NCBI GenBank assembly: GCA_030730425.1 | Contig: JANQVH010000046.1 | Location: forward strand, 62,001-126,000 | Direction of reading: 5' to 3' | Length of the DNA stretch: 64,000 nucleotides | From: Candidatus Nanopelagicaceae bacterium | GTDB taxonomy: Bacteria > Actinomycetota > Actinomycetes > Nanopelagicales > Nanopelagicaceae | In this document: positions 9,518 through 17,546 of the stretch, piece by piece | Layout: each line of letters starts with the position of its first letter | Numbering within the stretch: position 1 is the stretch's first letter | The notes under the pieces: model-generated | What the model saw: only the letters and a program-made list of their open reading frames with translations | The model's database searches: none | Told to the model about the DNA's origin: nothing | Position numbers and translations under genes: made by a program

Positions 9518-9547
9518 TTGACCTTAAGTTTGATGAGCAGTTATGGT
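9518..9547 (+). promoter_or_regulatory. Promoter of the DapB-like gene, leaderless type
   Basis: A -35-like TTGACC (9518-9523), an 18-base spacer, a -10 TATGGT (9542-9547) and then exactly six bases to the ATG at 9554. This is the clearest complete promoter of the leaderless type in the window. It argues for the 9554 start over the in-frame TTG at 9500 or ATG at 9533, since the promoter would lie inside those longer frames. Confidence 0.65.
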
Positions 9548-9553
9548 CTTTCC

Positions 9554-10462
9554 ATGACAATAACTTCAGAATGGCTCCTTGAACCAAAGAAAGTTATACG
9601 AGTAGGCCTGGTTGGTTTTGGCAAGACAGGTAAAGCTGTAGCAACCGTTCTGCTTAAAGATCCCAAGGTCCGCCTTGAGTGGGTGGTTCGCAAGAGCCAT
9701 AAATTAGAGCACCGCTCAGTTCCTGAATTCCTAGGCATTGATTCTGGGGAGCCTGGAACTATTTACTCCAGCTCAGAGTTCTCTGCCGCTGAGCTATTGG
9801 ACAAGTATCCAGTGGATGCCATTATCGATTTCTCCTCAGAAGATGGGGTCGACTTCTATGGCCAGGCTGCGGCTGACAAGGGAGTTGCAATTGTTAGCGC
9901 TATATCGGCTTATCCCAATAGTCAGATCAGGCTCCTAAAGAAACTTAGCGCTCACACTAAGGTTCTCTGGTCGCCGAATATAACTCTTGGGATTAATTTC
10001 ATGATTCTGGCAGCTAAGACTTTGAAGTTCATTGTTCCATTTACCGATATCGAGATAGTTGAAGAGCACTTTAAATTAAAATCAGAGACCTCAGGAACTG
10101 CTATACAGATTTCTACAGCTCTTGAGCTTGAACCTGAGAATATCAAGAGTATCCGCGCTGGAGGCATAATCGGTGTTCATGAGATTATCTTTGGATTTCC
10201 TTTTCAGACTGTGCGCTTAAAGCATGAGTCGATATCACGAGAAGCTTTTGGAGATGGTGCAAAGTTTGCAGTTGAAGAATTAGTAAAACAAGAAAATGGG
10301 TTCTACTCGATGGAGCAGATGCTTGGTCCCTACTTCATCGACTCAAATAAGGAATTTATGCCTAAATCCCAAGCCCCTAAACTCTCACTAGGAAAGAGGG
10401 TTAGCCTCAAGCTTACGCAGGGTTTCAATTCGCTCCTGAATCGGAGGATGGGTGGCAAATAA
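9554..10462 (+). CDS. DapB-like dihydrodipicolinate reductase family protein
   Basis: NAD(P)-binding reductase resembling 4-hydroxy-tetrahydrodipicolinate reductase (lysine and meso-diaminopimelate synthesis). An N-terminal Rossmann fold (VGLVGFGKTGKAV) is followed by a C-terminal domain with IEIVEEHFKLK...SGTA. Aligned with the E. coli motif EAHHRHKxDAPSGTA, the catalytic His and the Lys four residues later are both present and SGTA is kept, but the second His is Phe and the DAP part is replaced. The C-terminus (about the last 40 residues) is a basic extension that overlaps htpX by 75 bases tail to tail. It may be the DapB of this organism or a paralogue with a different imine or enol substrate. 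Confidence 0.72.
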   Translation: MTITSEWLLEPKKVIRVGLVGFGKTGKAVATVLLKDPKVRLEWVVRKSHKLEHRSVPEFLGIDSGEPGTIYSSSEFSAAELLDKYPVDAIIDFSSEDGVDFYGQAAADKGVAIVSAISAYPNSQIRLLKKLSAHTKVLWSPNITLGINFMILAAKTLKFIVPFTDIEIVEEHFKLKSETSGTAIQISTALELEPENIKSIRAGGIIGVHEIIFGFPFQTVRLKHESISREAFGDGAKFAVEELVKQENGFYSMEQMLGPYFIDSNKEFMPKSQAPKLSLGKRVSLKLTQGFNSLLNRRMGGK

Positions 10463-11287
10463 TTTAGAAGCAGCTGAGGCATCAAGTGGAGATTCGATAT
10501 AAAAGTGGGCAACAGCGCTTGATCGAGCTTGCACTACCGTGTTATCTCTAGCTAATACTTCAAGTGCTGATCTAAGCCCGGCTGGGTTTCTAGTAAATGA
10601 AACAGCTGTGGCATCAGCAAGTGATTCTCTCCGGCGAGATATTGCTGACTTCAATAGCGTTGCTGCTATTGGAGCGAGAATCAAAGGGATAATTGCAAGA
10701 AATAAAGGCATCTGATTTTGATGGCTTCTACTTCTTCCTCCGCCAAACCAGAGCATCCGCATCAAAATATCAGATATCAAAGCAATGACTCCTGCAGTTG
10801 TTGCAGCAACTGCTGAAACTAAAGTATCGCGATTAGCAACATGGGCCATCTCATGGGCTGTTACTCCTTGTAATTCATCGCGATCCATTGACTCTAGTAA
10901 GCCAGTAGTAAAAGCAATGAGAGCATTCTCAGGATTTCGCCCAGTTGCAAAGGCATTAGGAGCTGGATCATTAACAATTGCTACCTTAGGCATAGGAAGT
11001 CCAGAGGCAATTACAACTTCATTAACTACATTAAATAGATTTGGATTATCTTCATAGCGAATTACTTTTGCTCTAGTCATTTTTAACACTAATTTATCTG
11101 AGGCAAAATATGATCCCCAGACTGAGATCAAAGTTATTAGAACAGCAAGAGGTATTACTCCAGCCCCAGTTCCACCAAAGAAGGTGATTGCAACATAGGA
11201 GATACTCCAGACCAAAACTGCCATGAAGAAGAGCAGATAGAAGGTCTTTCGTTTATTTACTGATTCAAGCGCGCGAAAATCTGCCAT
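10388..11287 (-). CDS. htpX: HtpX-like M48 zinc metalloprotease
   Basis: Membrane protease for quality control of damaged membrane proteins. The 299-residue protein has hydrophobic helices at about 15-38 and 42-62, the zinc motif HEMAH at 145-149, two more membrane segments around 158-180 and 192-215 (LFLAIIPLILAPIAATLL), and a third zinc-ligand region RRRESLADA. Length and plan are those of the HtpX family. It lies four bases after lemA, the classic lemA-htpX pairing. Its 3' end overlaps the convergent DapB-like gene by 75 bases. Confidence 0.93.
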   Translation of the reverse strand: MADFRALESVNKRKTFYLLFFMAVLVWSISYVAITFFGGTGAGVIPLAVLITLISVWGSYFASDKLVLKMTRAKVIRYEDNPNLFNVVNEVVIASGLPMPKVAIVNDPAPNAFATGRNPENALIAFTTGLLESMDRDELQGVTAHEMAHVANRDTLVSAVAATTAGVIALISDILMRMLWFGGGRSRSHQNQMPLFLAIIPLILAPIAATLLKSAISRRRESLADATAVSFTRNPAGLRSALEVLARDNTVVQARSSAVAHFYIESPLDASAASKLFATHPPIQERIETLRKLEANPLS

Positions 11288-11291
11288 TTAC

Positions 11292-11846
11292 CTAGAACTT
11301 AACATTTGGAGCGTTTCGAACTGCTGGGTCATCAACTTCATAAAACTCTCTCTCCCCGACCTTAGCAAGGCCAACAAATAGAGATGATGGAATCGTTTTA
11401 ACTGCAGTATTAAGGCTTCTCACAGTGTCGTTATAGAACTGGCGAGCAAAGGAGACTTTATTTTCTGTAGTTGCCAGCTCTTCTTGAAGCTGGAGGAAGT
11501 TAGTAGAAGATTTCAAATCTGGATAAGCCTCAGCAACAGCTAATAATCCACGCAGGGCGTTAGTTAGAGCGCCATCTGCCGCAGCAACTGCTGGAAGAGT
11601 TGATGCAGTAGTTGATGCCGCTCTTGCCTGGACAACTCGTTCAAATACTTCTCGCTCTTGTGTGGCATATCCTTTTACTGTCTCTACAAGATTTGGGATT
11701 AGATCTGCTCTTCGCTTTAACTGAACTTCAATCTGTGAAAAGCCTTCATCAACTTGGATATTAAGGCGAATCAATTTGTTATATTGAATAATGGCAAAGA
11801 CAACAAGGAAGAGAATTAGAGCTAGCGCAATTACAGTTATATCCAT
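11292..11846 (-). CDS. lemA: LemA family protein
   Basis: A 184-residue protein with one N-terminal membrane anchor (about 3-22) and a long helical domain with the family pattern QVDEGFSQIEVQLKRRADLIPNLVETV and FARQFYNDTVRSLN. LemA proteins are membrane-anchored helical bundles of uncertain biochemical role, often next to M48 proteases; here htpX follows in the same direction after four bases. A TAGATT hexamer lies six bases before the ATG, suggesting a leaderless lemA-htpX transcript. Confidence 0.9.
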   Translation of the reverse strand: MDITVIALALILFLVVFAIIQYNKLIRLNIQVDEGFSQIEVQLKRRADLIPNLVETVKGYATQEREVFERVVQARAASTTASTLPAVAAADGALTNALRGLLAVAEAYPDLKSSTNFLQLQEELATTENKVSFARQFYNDTVRSLNTAVKTIPSSLFVGLAKVGEREFYEVDDPAVRNAPNVKF

Positions 11847-11852
11847 GGCTTA

Positions 11853-11858
11853 AATCTA
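11853..11858 (-). promoter_or_regulatory. Putative -10 box for leaderless lemA mRNA
   Basis: Read on the minus strand, TAGATT is followed by six bases and the lemA ATG (11846), matching the TANNNT-N6-start pattern found repeatedly in this window. Confidence 0.55.
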
Positions 11859-11883
11859 CTTAATTTCCTAAAACCTTGCTTGC

Positions 11884-12462
11884 CTACTTAATTTCAGTTT
11901 TATAGAAGTTAAGCCAAGATTTGCTTGGAGTCGGGCCGCGCTGGCCTTGATATCTTGAGCCATAAACTGCAGAGCCATAAGGGTGCTCGGCGGCAGATGA
12001 GAGTTTAATGAGACATAACTGACCAATCTTCATTCCTGGATATAGCTTGACTGGAAGGTTTGCCACATTTGAAAGCTCAAGGGTTATATGACCACTAAAT
12101 CCTGGATCGATAAAGCCTGCAGTTGAGTGGGTAAGTAAACCAAGGCGCCCTAAAGAAGATTTTCCTTCAAGTCTTCCGGCAATGTCATCTGGAAGAGTGA
12201 TTACTTCATAGGTAGAAGCTAGAACAAATTCACCTGGGTGGAGGATAAAGAAGTCATCAGGGGCAACAGCAACTTCGCGAGTTAGCTCTGATTGCTCTAG
12301 CGATGGGTCAATCACCTCATACTTATGGTTTTCAAAGACTCTAAAGAATCTATCGAGCCGAACATCAACACTTGATGGCTGAATCATCTTCGCCTCGAAG
12401 GGCTCAACCTGAACTCGGCCTGCCTTTATCTCTGCTGCAATATCGCGATCACTTAGTAGCAT
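11884..12462 (-). CDS. dcd: dCTP deaminase (possibly bifunctional dCTP deaminase/dUTPase)
   Basis: Deaminates dCTP to supply dUTP/dUMP for dTTP synthesis. From the ATG at 12462 the protein is 192 residues, starting [12 protein letters not shown] as is normal for Dcd. Motifs include [33 protein letters not shown] and the C-terminal region [12 protein letters not shown]. An upstream in-frame ATG at 12504 would start inside the tRNA-Gly gene and is rejected; TAGCAT seven bases before 12462 supports the shorter start. Some actinobacterial Dcd proteins make dUMP directly; this cannot be decided here. The dcd/tRNA-Gly neighbourhood also occurs in mycobacteria. Confidence 0.94.
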   Translation of the reverse strand: MLLSDRDIAAEIKAGRVQVEPFEAKMIQPSSVDVRLDRFFRVFENHKYEVIDPSLEQSELTREVAVAPDDFFILHPGEFVLASTYEVITLPDDIAGRLEGKSSLGRLGLLTHSTAGFIDPGFSGHITLELSNVANLPVKLYPGMKIGQLCLIKLSSAAEHPYGSAVYGSRYQGQRGPTPSKSWLNFYKTEIK

Positions 12463-12469
12463 GGGCTCA

Positions 12470-12475
12470 ATGCTA
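12470..12475 (-). promoter_or_regulatory. Putative -10 box of dcd
   Basis: TAGCAT on the minus strand, seven bases upstream of the dcd ATG. The corresponding -35 region must fall inside the divergent tRNA-Gly gene (12481 onward), so the two transcription units share sequence. Confidence 0.5.
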
Positions 12476-12480
12476 TTGCT

Positions 12481-12551
12481 GCGGGCGTAGTGAAATGGCA
12501 TCACGCCAGCTTCCCAAGCTGGCAGCGCGGGTTCGATTCCCGTCGCCCGCT
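12481..12551 (+). tRNA. tRNA-Gly (anticodon CCC)
   Basis: A 71-base cloverleaf: acceptor arms GCGGGCG (12481-12487) and CGCCCGC (12544-12550), discriminator T at 12551, anticodon stem GCCAGC/GCTGGC around loop TTCCCAA giving anticodon CCC, and a T arm with GGTTCGATTCC. No CCA is encoded. It is divergent from dcd with 18 bases between the dcd start codon and the tRNA 5' end. Confidence 0.95.
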
Positions 12552-12578
12552 CGTCGTATTGCGTAAGTTACTCACCAG

Positions 12579-12584
12579 TAGCAT
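12579..12584 (+). promoter_or_regulatory. Putative -10 box of the acyl-CoA dehydrogenase gene
   Basis: TAGCAT ends nine bases before the ATG at 12594, and no Shine-Dalgarno sequence is visible. It fits a promoter giving a leaderless or nearly leaderless mRNA, located between tRNA-Gly and the gene. Confidence 0.45.
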
Positions 12585-12593
12585 TATTGGGCT

Positions 12594-14423
12594 ATGGGAC
12601 ATTACATAGCCAACCTGCGCGATATCGAATTCTGCCTCTTTGATCTTCTAGATCGTGAATCAATTCTAGGCAAAGGTATTTATGCAGATCTTGATAGAGC
12701 AACTGCTATGGGAATGCTCGAGGAAGTTAAGCGCCTCTGTGAAGTGGATTTAGCAGAATCATTCATCGAAGGTGATCGCAAAGGAACAGATTTTGATAAA
12801 GCAACAGGTGATGTGAAAGTTCCTGCAAGTTTTAAAAAATCATATCGCGCCTATGTTGATGGTGGTTGGGGCATGGTCGATGTTCCGGCAGAGCTTGGTG
12901 GAACAGAGATTCCGCCATCGCTTCGTTGGGCAATCGCTGAAATGGTTCTTGGTTCAAATCCCGCAGTTCATATCTATGCATCAGGTTTTGCTTTCGCTCA
13001 AGTTGCACATGTATTAGGTGATGAGAGACAGAAAAAGCTTGCAAAGATTATGGTTGAGAAAGAGTGGGGAGCAACGATGATGCTCACCGAACCTGATGCC
13101 GGCTCCGATGTTGGAGCAGGAAGATCAAAGGCTGTGAAGCAAGCAGATGGCACATGGCATATCACTGGAACTAAGCGTTTTATTACTTCAGGTGATGCAG
13201 ATCTATTTGAAAATATTGTGCACTTTGTTCTTGCGCGTCCTGAGGGCGCTGGCCCTGGAACAAAAGGTTTATCTCTCTTCTTAATTCCTAAATTCATCTT
13301 TGATTTTGAAACCGGAGCTCTTGGAAAACGTAATGGCGTTTATGTCACAAATGTTGAACATAAAATGGGGCTTAATGTCTCATCAACTTGTGAGATGAAT
13401 CTAGGTGAGAATGAACCAGCTGTTGGATATCTACTTGGCGAAGTTCATAATGGCATCGCGCAGATGTTTAAAATCATTGAATTTGCCCGCATGATGGTTG
13501 GAACTAAGGCAATTTCAACGCTTTCCGCTGGTTATCAGCAGGCTCTGGCCTATGCAAAGACCAGAGTTCAAGGCGGAGATATGAAGGATATGGCTAATAA
13601 GGCAAGTCCTAGAGTCACCGTTATCCATCATCCTGATGTTAGAAGATCGCTAATGACACAGAAGGCTTATTCGGAGGGAATGCGGGCCTTAGTTTTATAC
13701 ACCGCAACAATTCAAGATGAGGTACTTCTTGCTAAAGCTAACGGCAAATCAGAAGATGAAATTAAAGATTTAGAGCATCTAAATGATCTCTTGCTTCCAA
13801 TTGTTAAAGGATACGGATCTGAGAGAGCTTGGACTCTGCTAGGAACAGAGTCGCTACAAACATTTGGTGGATCTGGATTCACTCAAGATTGGCCGCTAGA
13901 GCAATATGTAAGAGATGCCAAGATTGATACGCTCTATGAAGGAACAACAGCTATTCAAGGTTTAGATTTCTTCTTCCGTAAAATCGTTAAAGATAATGGT
14001 CGCGCGCTAACAAAACTTTCTAAAGAGATCGGCAAAGTTGCAGCAAGTGGTGGCAATAATGCTGAAGAGAAAGCATCCCTTGGAAAAGCTTTGGAGGAGA
14101 TGCAAGCAATTATCGGTCTTCTTGTTACACACGCGATGGCAAGCCAAGAAAAACCTGATGAAATCTATAAGTGCGGACTTAATACTTCACGACTATTGAT
14201 GGCTGTTGGAGATGTAATAATTTCTTGGCTTTTGCTTCGCCAAGCAGATATCGCAGCTTCTAAAATTGGTAGCGCTTCTGGAAAAGAGAAAGACTTCTAT
14301 GAAGGAAAGATTGCAGCATCTAGATACTTCATTCATAACTTCTTGCCGTTAATTAGCGCAACCAGAGCAATAGTTGAGCGTGAAGATGGCGAGATTATGA
14401 CAATTTCTGAGGGAGCCTTTTAG
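12594..14423 (+). CDS. Acyl-CoA dehydrogenase, large FadE type
   Basis: FAD-dependent dehydrogenase introducing the alpha-beta double bond into acyl-CoA thioesters in beta-oxidation. At 609 residues it is longer than the 380-400 of small acyl-CoA dehydrogenases and matches the large FadE5-like class with extra N- and C-terminal segments. The substrate and FAD region contains MMLTEPDAGSDVGAG and WHITGTKRFITSGD; the C-terminal helical domain has QTFGGSGFTQDWPLEQYVRDAKIDTLYEGTT (cited in part: QTFGGSGF, DTLYEGTT), where the YEGT glutamate region holds the catalytic base in this family. Other beta-oxidation genes are not in the window, so chain length is unknown. Confidence 0.92.
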   Translation: MGHYIANLRDIEFCLFDLLDRESILGKGIYADLDRATAMGMLEEVKRLCEVDLAESFIEGDRKGTDFDKATGDVKVPASFKKSYRAYVDGGWGMVDVPAELGGTEIPPSLRWAIAEMVLGSNPAVHIYASGFAFAQVAHVLGDERQKKLAKIMVEKEWGATMMLTEPDAGSDVGAGRSKAVKQADGTWHITGTKRFITSGDADLFENIVHFVLARPEGAGPGTKGLSLFLIPKFIFDFETGALGKRNGVYVTNVEHKMGLNVSSTCEMNLGENEPAVGYLLGEVHNGIAQMFKIIEFARMMVGTKAISTLSAGYQQALAYAKTRVQGGDMKDMANKASPRVTVIHHPDVRRSLMTQKAYSEGMRALVLYTATIQDEVLLAKANGKSEDEIKDLEHLNDLLLPIVKGYGSERAWTLLGTESLQTFGGSGFTQDWPLEQYVRDAKIDTLYEGTTAIQGLDFFFRKIVKDNGRALTKLSKEIGKVAASGGNNAEEKASLGKALEEMQAIIGLLVTHAMASQEKPDEIYKCGLNTSRLLMAVGDVIISWLLLRQADIAASKIGSASGKEKDFYEGKIAASRYFIHNFLPLISATRAIVEREDGEIMTISEGAF

Positions 14424-14428
14424 CCCTG

Positions 14429-14434
14429 TAAAGT
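14429..14434 (+). promoter_or_regulatory. Putative -10 box for leaderless DMT transporter mRNA
   Basis: TAAAGT lies exactly six bases before the GTG at 14441, within the 17-base gap after the acyl-CoA dehydrogenase stop. No ribosome binding site is visible, which supports leaderless expression and the GTG start. Confidence 0.5.
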
Positions 14435-14440
14435 ACGCGA

Positions 14441-15367
14441 GTGCTATCAAAGCTTCGTGGCGAGATATACCTGCTTTCTGGGGCTCTTCTTTTCTCCTTC
14501 AATGGCATCATTTCAAAGATCGTCCTAGTTGATGGCCTCTCGGCCTGGCGCCTGACTCAGATACGAACCGGTGGGGCATTTGTAATCCTCTTTGCTATCT
14601 ACTTCGCATTTAGAAGATCAGAGCTAAAAACCAATAGAAAAGAACTGCCTTGGTTAATCGCATTTGGAGTTGTTGGAGTAGCTCTTGTGCAAGTGTTATA
14701 TTTTGTTGCAATTGAAAGACTTTATATTGGCGTTGCACTTCTTATTGAATTTACAGCTCCTATTTGGATTCTTTTATTCCTTCGCTTTGTTTTAAAGAAG
14801 CACGTTCCAAATTCTCTCTGGTATGCCATTTTTCTAAGTTTCACTGGGCTAATTCTTATCACCCAAGTCTGGTCAGGTCTCTCGCTAGATAAAATCGGGC
14901 TCATTGCAGCCCTCCTTGATGCATTTGCACTTGCTGGATATTTTCTTATTGGGGATCGCTTAGGAGAGACAAAGACAAGTGCTGCAATTGCTCTCTGGGG
15001 CTTTGGTGTAGCTAGCGCCCTACTCTTCTTCACGCTTCCTGCTTGGCAATTTCCAGTGGAGGTATTTAGCAAAGATATGGAGCTACTTGGTCGCTTTAGC
15101 CAATATAGCCTTCCTGGCTGGGTATTAATTCTGTGGATAGTTGTTATGGGAACTATTGCGCCATATCTTCTTGTTGTAAGTGGTCTCAAGATTCTCTCAG
15201 CATCAACTGCAAGTATCTTTGGAATGATTGAGCCGGTTCTAGCAGGAATGTTTGCCTGGTGGTGGCTAAGTGAGAGTTTAAGTGGAATCCAAGCAATCGG
15301 CTCCATGGTCGTTCTACTCGGTATATTTGTCGCTGATAAAGCGCGAGTAAAGGCAGGCGGTCATTGA
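14441..15367 (+). CDS. EamA/DMT-superfamily transporter
   Basis: A 308-residue membrane protein with about ten hydrophobic helices arranged as two EamA repeats (about 5-140 and 150-300). The second repeat shows the typical LKILSASTASIFGMIEPVLAG-like helix (in part: STASIFGMIEPVLAG) and a glycine-rich last helix. Such transporters export or import amino acids, nucleobases or other metabolites; nothing here fixes the substrate. The next gene overlaps its stop by four bases (TTGA), so it may be co-expressed with the carbonic anhydrase. Confidence 0.85.
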   Translation: MLSKLRGEIYLLSGALLFSFNGIISKIVLVDGLSAWRLTQIRTGGAFVILFAIYFAFRRSELKTNRKELPWLIAFGVVGVALVQVLYFVAIERLYIGVALLIEFTAPIWILLFLRFVLKKHVPNSLWYAIFLSFTGLILITQVWSGLSLDKIGLIAALLDAFALAGYFLIGDRLGETKTSAAIALWGFGVASALLFFTLPAWQFPVEVFSKDMELLGRFSQYSLPGWVLILWIVVMGTIAPYLLVVSGLKILSASTASIFGMIEPVLAGMFAWWWLSESLSGIQAIGSMVVLLGIFVADKARVKAGGH

Positions 15368-15861
15368 GTAGCGAATTTGATGCAATATTTGCCGCAAATA
15401 GTGAGTATGTAAAGGGCTATAAATCAAGTGATTTGACTGGGCGGGCAGCAAAAGGGCTAGCAATTATTACCTGTATGGATTCAAGGATAGATCCTTTGAA
15501 AATTGTTGGAATGAGCGCAGGGGATGTAAAAATCCTTCGTAACGCAGGTGCGCGCGTAACTGATGACATGCTGCGAACTCTCCTTCTTGCTACCTATCTT
15601 CTAGAGGTAAAGAGAGTCTTAGTAATGCCACATACCGATTGCCGTATGGCAAGTGGAACAGAGGAGCAGATTCACCAAGCGCTATTTGATGCATCGGGCA
15701 TTGATACTAGATCTATTGAGATTAGAACTGTGACAGATCAAGTAGCTGCATTAAAAGATGATGTAGCAAGTATTAAAAACTATCCACTACTTCCAAAAGA
15801 TTTAGAAGTTGTGGGAGCGATATTTGATGTTAAAACTGGAGAGCTGAGAAAAATCGTTTAG
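15364..15861 (+). CDS. Beta-class carbonic anhydrase-like protein
   Basis: Interconverts CO2 and bicarbonate with a zinc ion. The 165-residue sequence has the beta-class ligands C37 and D39-x-R41 in TCMDSR, and H90-x-x-C93 in MPHTDCRM, so the zinc site is complete. It is of the short, Rv1284/YtiB-like type. The start is TTG overlapping the previous stop (TTGA). Its last four bases overlap the convergent dnaB stop codon. Confidence 0.9.
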   Translation: MSSEFDAIFAANSEYVKGYKSSDLTGRAAKGLAIITCMDSRIDPLKIVGMSAGDVKILRNAGARVTDDMLRTLLLATYLLEVKRVLVMPHTDCRMASGTEEQIHQALFDASGIDTRSIEIRTVTDQVAALKDDVASIKNYPLLPKDLEVVGAIFDVKTGELRKIV

Positions 15862-17255
15862 TTATCCTTAACAAACTTCTCAGGAGCGGCATACTTCGGC
15901 GCAATATCGCCAAATTTTGCAAAGTGAAGAAGTGAAGCAACAGTAATTGTCTTGGTAGGTCCATTTCGATGTTTAGCGACAATTAGATCTGCTTCGCCAG
16001 AGCGATTCTGTGAATCATATAGATCATCGCGGTGTAGCAAGATAACAAGGTCGGCATCCTGCTCGATAGAACCTGATTCACGAAGATCAGAGAGAAGCGG
16101 CTTCTTATCAGAGCGCTGCTCTGGAGAACGATTCAGCTGTGAGATGGCAACGACAGGAACATTAAGCTCCTTTGCAAGAAGCTTTAACTGACGAGAGAAC
16201 TCAGAGACTTCTTGCTGGCGATTTTCTACTCTCTTTCCTGAGGTCATCAGCTGGAGATAATCGATAACAACTAACTTCAAATCATGGCGCTGCTTAAGTC
16301 TGCGCGCCTTTGCTCTAATTTCCATCATTGAAAGATTCGGTGAATCATCGATAAATAGCGGCGCTTCATTGATTTCGCCCATTCTTCGAGCAAGGCGTGA
16401 CCACTCCTCATCACTTAGCGCACCTGAGCGAATATTGTTAAGAGCAACTCTGGCCTCTGCTGAGAGCATGCGCATGGTAATTTCAGATCGGCTCATCTCA
16501 AGTGAGAAGATAACTGAGCAATCACCATTTGTAATTGATGCATGTCTTGCAATATCAAGGCCAAGGGTTGATTTACCAACTGCAGGACGAGCTGCAATGA
16601 CAATCATATTTCCAGGATGGAAACCATTTGTTAGCGCATCTAAATCTTTAAAACCAGTTTTGATTCCTTCTGCCAGCTCTCCTGATTGCAACTTCTCAAT
16701 CTGATCAAGCGCAGTTGGAATTAAGGAACTTAACTGAACAAAATCTTCCCCGGCTCGTCTCTCAGTTACTTGATAAACCTCTTGCTCGGCCATATCAACA
16801 ATTGAATCAACATCGCCCTCTGCGGCATAACCTAATTGAACAATCTTGGTTCCTGCTTCAACAAGTCTTCTAGCGATGGCTCGCTCTCTAACAATCTTTG
16901 CGTAATAGCTAGCATTCGCTGCAGTTGGAACAGCAGAGATAAGGGTGTGGAGATATGGAGCGCCGCCAGCCCTTGTAATCTCACCACGCTTTGTTAGCTC
17001 AGCAGAGACTGTTACTGCATCTGCTGGTTCACCTTTGCCATAGAGATCAACAATTACTTCAAAGATTAATTCATGCGCTGGCCGATAAAAATCTCGATGT
17101 CTAATTACTTCAACAACTTCGCCAATCGCATCTTTTGATAAGAGCATTCCACCAAGAACTGATTGTTCAGCAACTAAATCTTGTGGAGGCGTGCGATCAA
17201 ATTCAGGTGCGTTTGATCTACGCTCATCAAAATTTGGGACCTCAGCCAGACTCAT
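15858..17255 (-). CDS. dnaB: Replicative DNA helicase DnaB
   Basis: Hexameric helicase of the replication fork. The 465-residue protein has an N-terminal DnaB domain (about 20-125, VAEQSVLGGMLL), a linker, and a RecA-like ATPase with Walker A ARPAVGKST (about 222), Walker B LVVIDYLQLM, the arginine-finger region and SDLRESGSIEQDADLV. No intein is present, unlike several mycobacterial DnaB proteins. The start ATG has AGAGGA about nine bases upstream. The gap upstream contains four TGTGGGTAA motifs (17319-17445), which may connect its expression to DnaA. Confidence 0.97.
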   Translation of the reverse strand: MSLAEVPNFDERRSNAPEFDRTPPQDLVAEQSVLGGMLLSKDAIGEVVEVIRHRDFYRPAHELIFEVIVDLYGKGEPADAVTVSAELTKRGEITRAGGAPYLHTLISAVPTAANASYYAKIVRERAIARRLVEAGTKIVQLGYAAEGDVDSIVDMAEQEVYQVTERRAGEDFVQLSSLIPTALDQIEKLQSGELAEGIKTGFKDLDALTNGFHPGNMIVIAARPAVGKSTLGLDIARHASITNGDCSVIFSLEMSRSEITMRMLSAEARVALNNIRSGALSDEEWSRLARRMGEINEAPLFIDDSPNLSMMEIRAKARRLKQRHDLKLVVIDYLQLMTSGKRVENRQQEVSEFSRQLKLLAKELNVPVVAISQLNRSPEQRSDKKPLLSDLRESGSIEQDADLVILLHRDDLYDSQNRSGEADLIVAKHRNGPTKTITVASLLHFAKFGDIAPKYAAPEKFVKDN

Positions 17256-17502
17256 GTGCGTATCCTCTTACCCAGCACTGACAGGGGCTAATTCCTTGAT
17301 TTTTGCTGTGTATTTGGCTGTGGGTAAAAGTTCCATATCTGTGGGTAAGTACCCCTAATCCTGTGTGGAGCTTGTGGAGGAATTGTGGGTAACTTCCAAT
17401 TTCTCAGCAAACACGCAGACCAGAGGGCTTTTGCTCTGTGGGTAAAGATTTATTTCTAATTCTCAATAGTTGAGATTTCTACCTACTTTGCGATTGGAAA
17501 AT
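17256..17502. promoter_or_regulatory. dnaB upstream region with four TGTGGGTAA motifs
   Basis: Perfect TGTGGGTAA copies begin at 17319, 17340, 17384 and 17437, all in the same orientation. The motif differs by one base from TGTGGATAA, the DnaA box reverse complement present near dnaA in this window. Between them lie further partial matches (TGTGGAG at about 17363 and 17374). The first two copies are 21 bases apart, about two helical turns. The array lies in the promoter region of dnaB, downstream of the rplI terminator, and no open frame explains it. DnaA binding, replication-linked control or titration are inferences. Confidence 0.6.
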
Positions 17503-17504
17503 AA

Positions 17505-17533
17505 AAAACGGCCCGCACGTGGCGAGCCGTTTT
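17505..17533 (-). terminator. Intrinsic terminator of the rpsF-ssb-rpsR-rplI operon
   Basis: An eight-base-pair perfect stem, AAAACGGC (17505-17512) with GCCGTTTT (17526-17533), and a 13-base loop. Read on the minus strand the stem is followed by a T-rich tract (TTTTAT). It lies 13 bases after the rplI stop codon. The symmetrical A/T flanks mean it could also act on the plus strand. Confidence 0.85.
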
Positions 17534-17546
17534 CTCTAACGTTTAA

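Noticed and set aside
12463-12504. Longer dcd reading frame starting at ATG 12504
   Set aside because: It would begin inside the tRNA-Gly gene; the normal Dcd N-terminus starts at 12462, with a -10 box in front.
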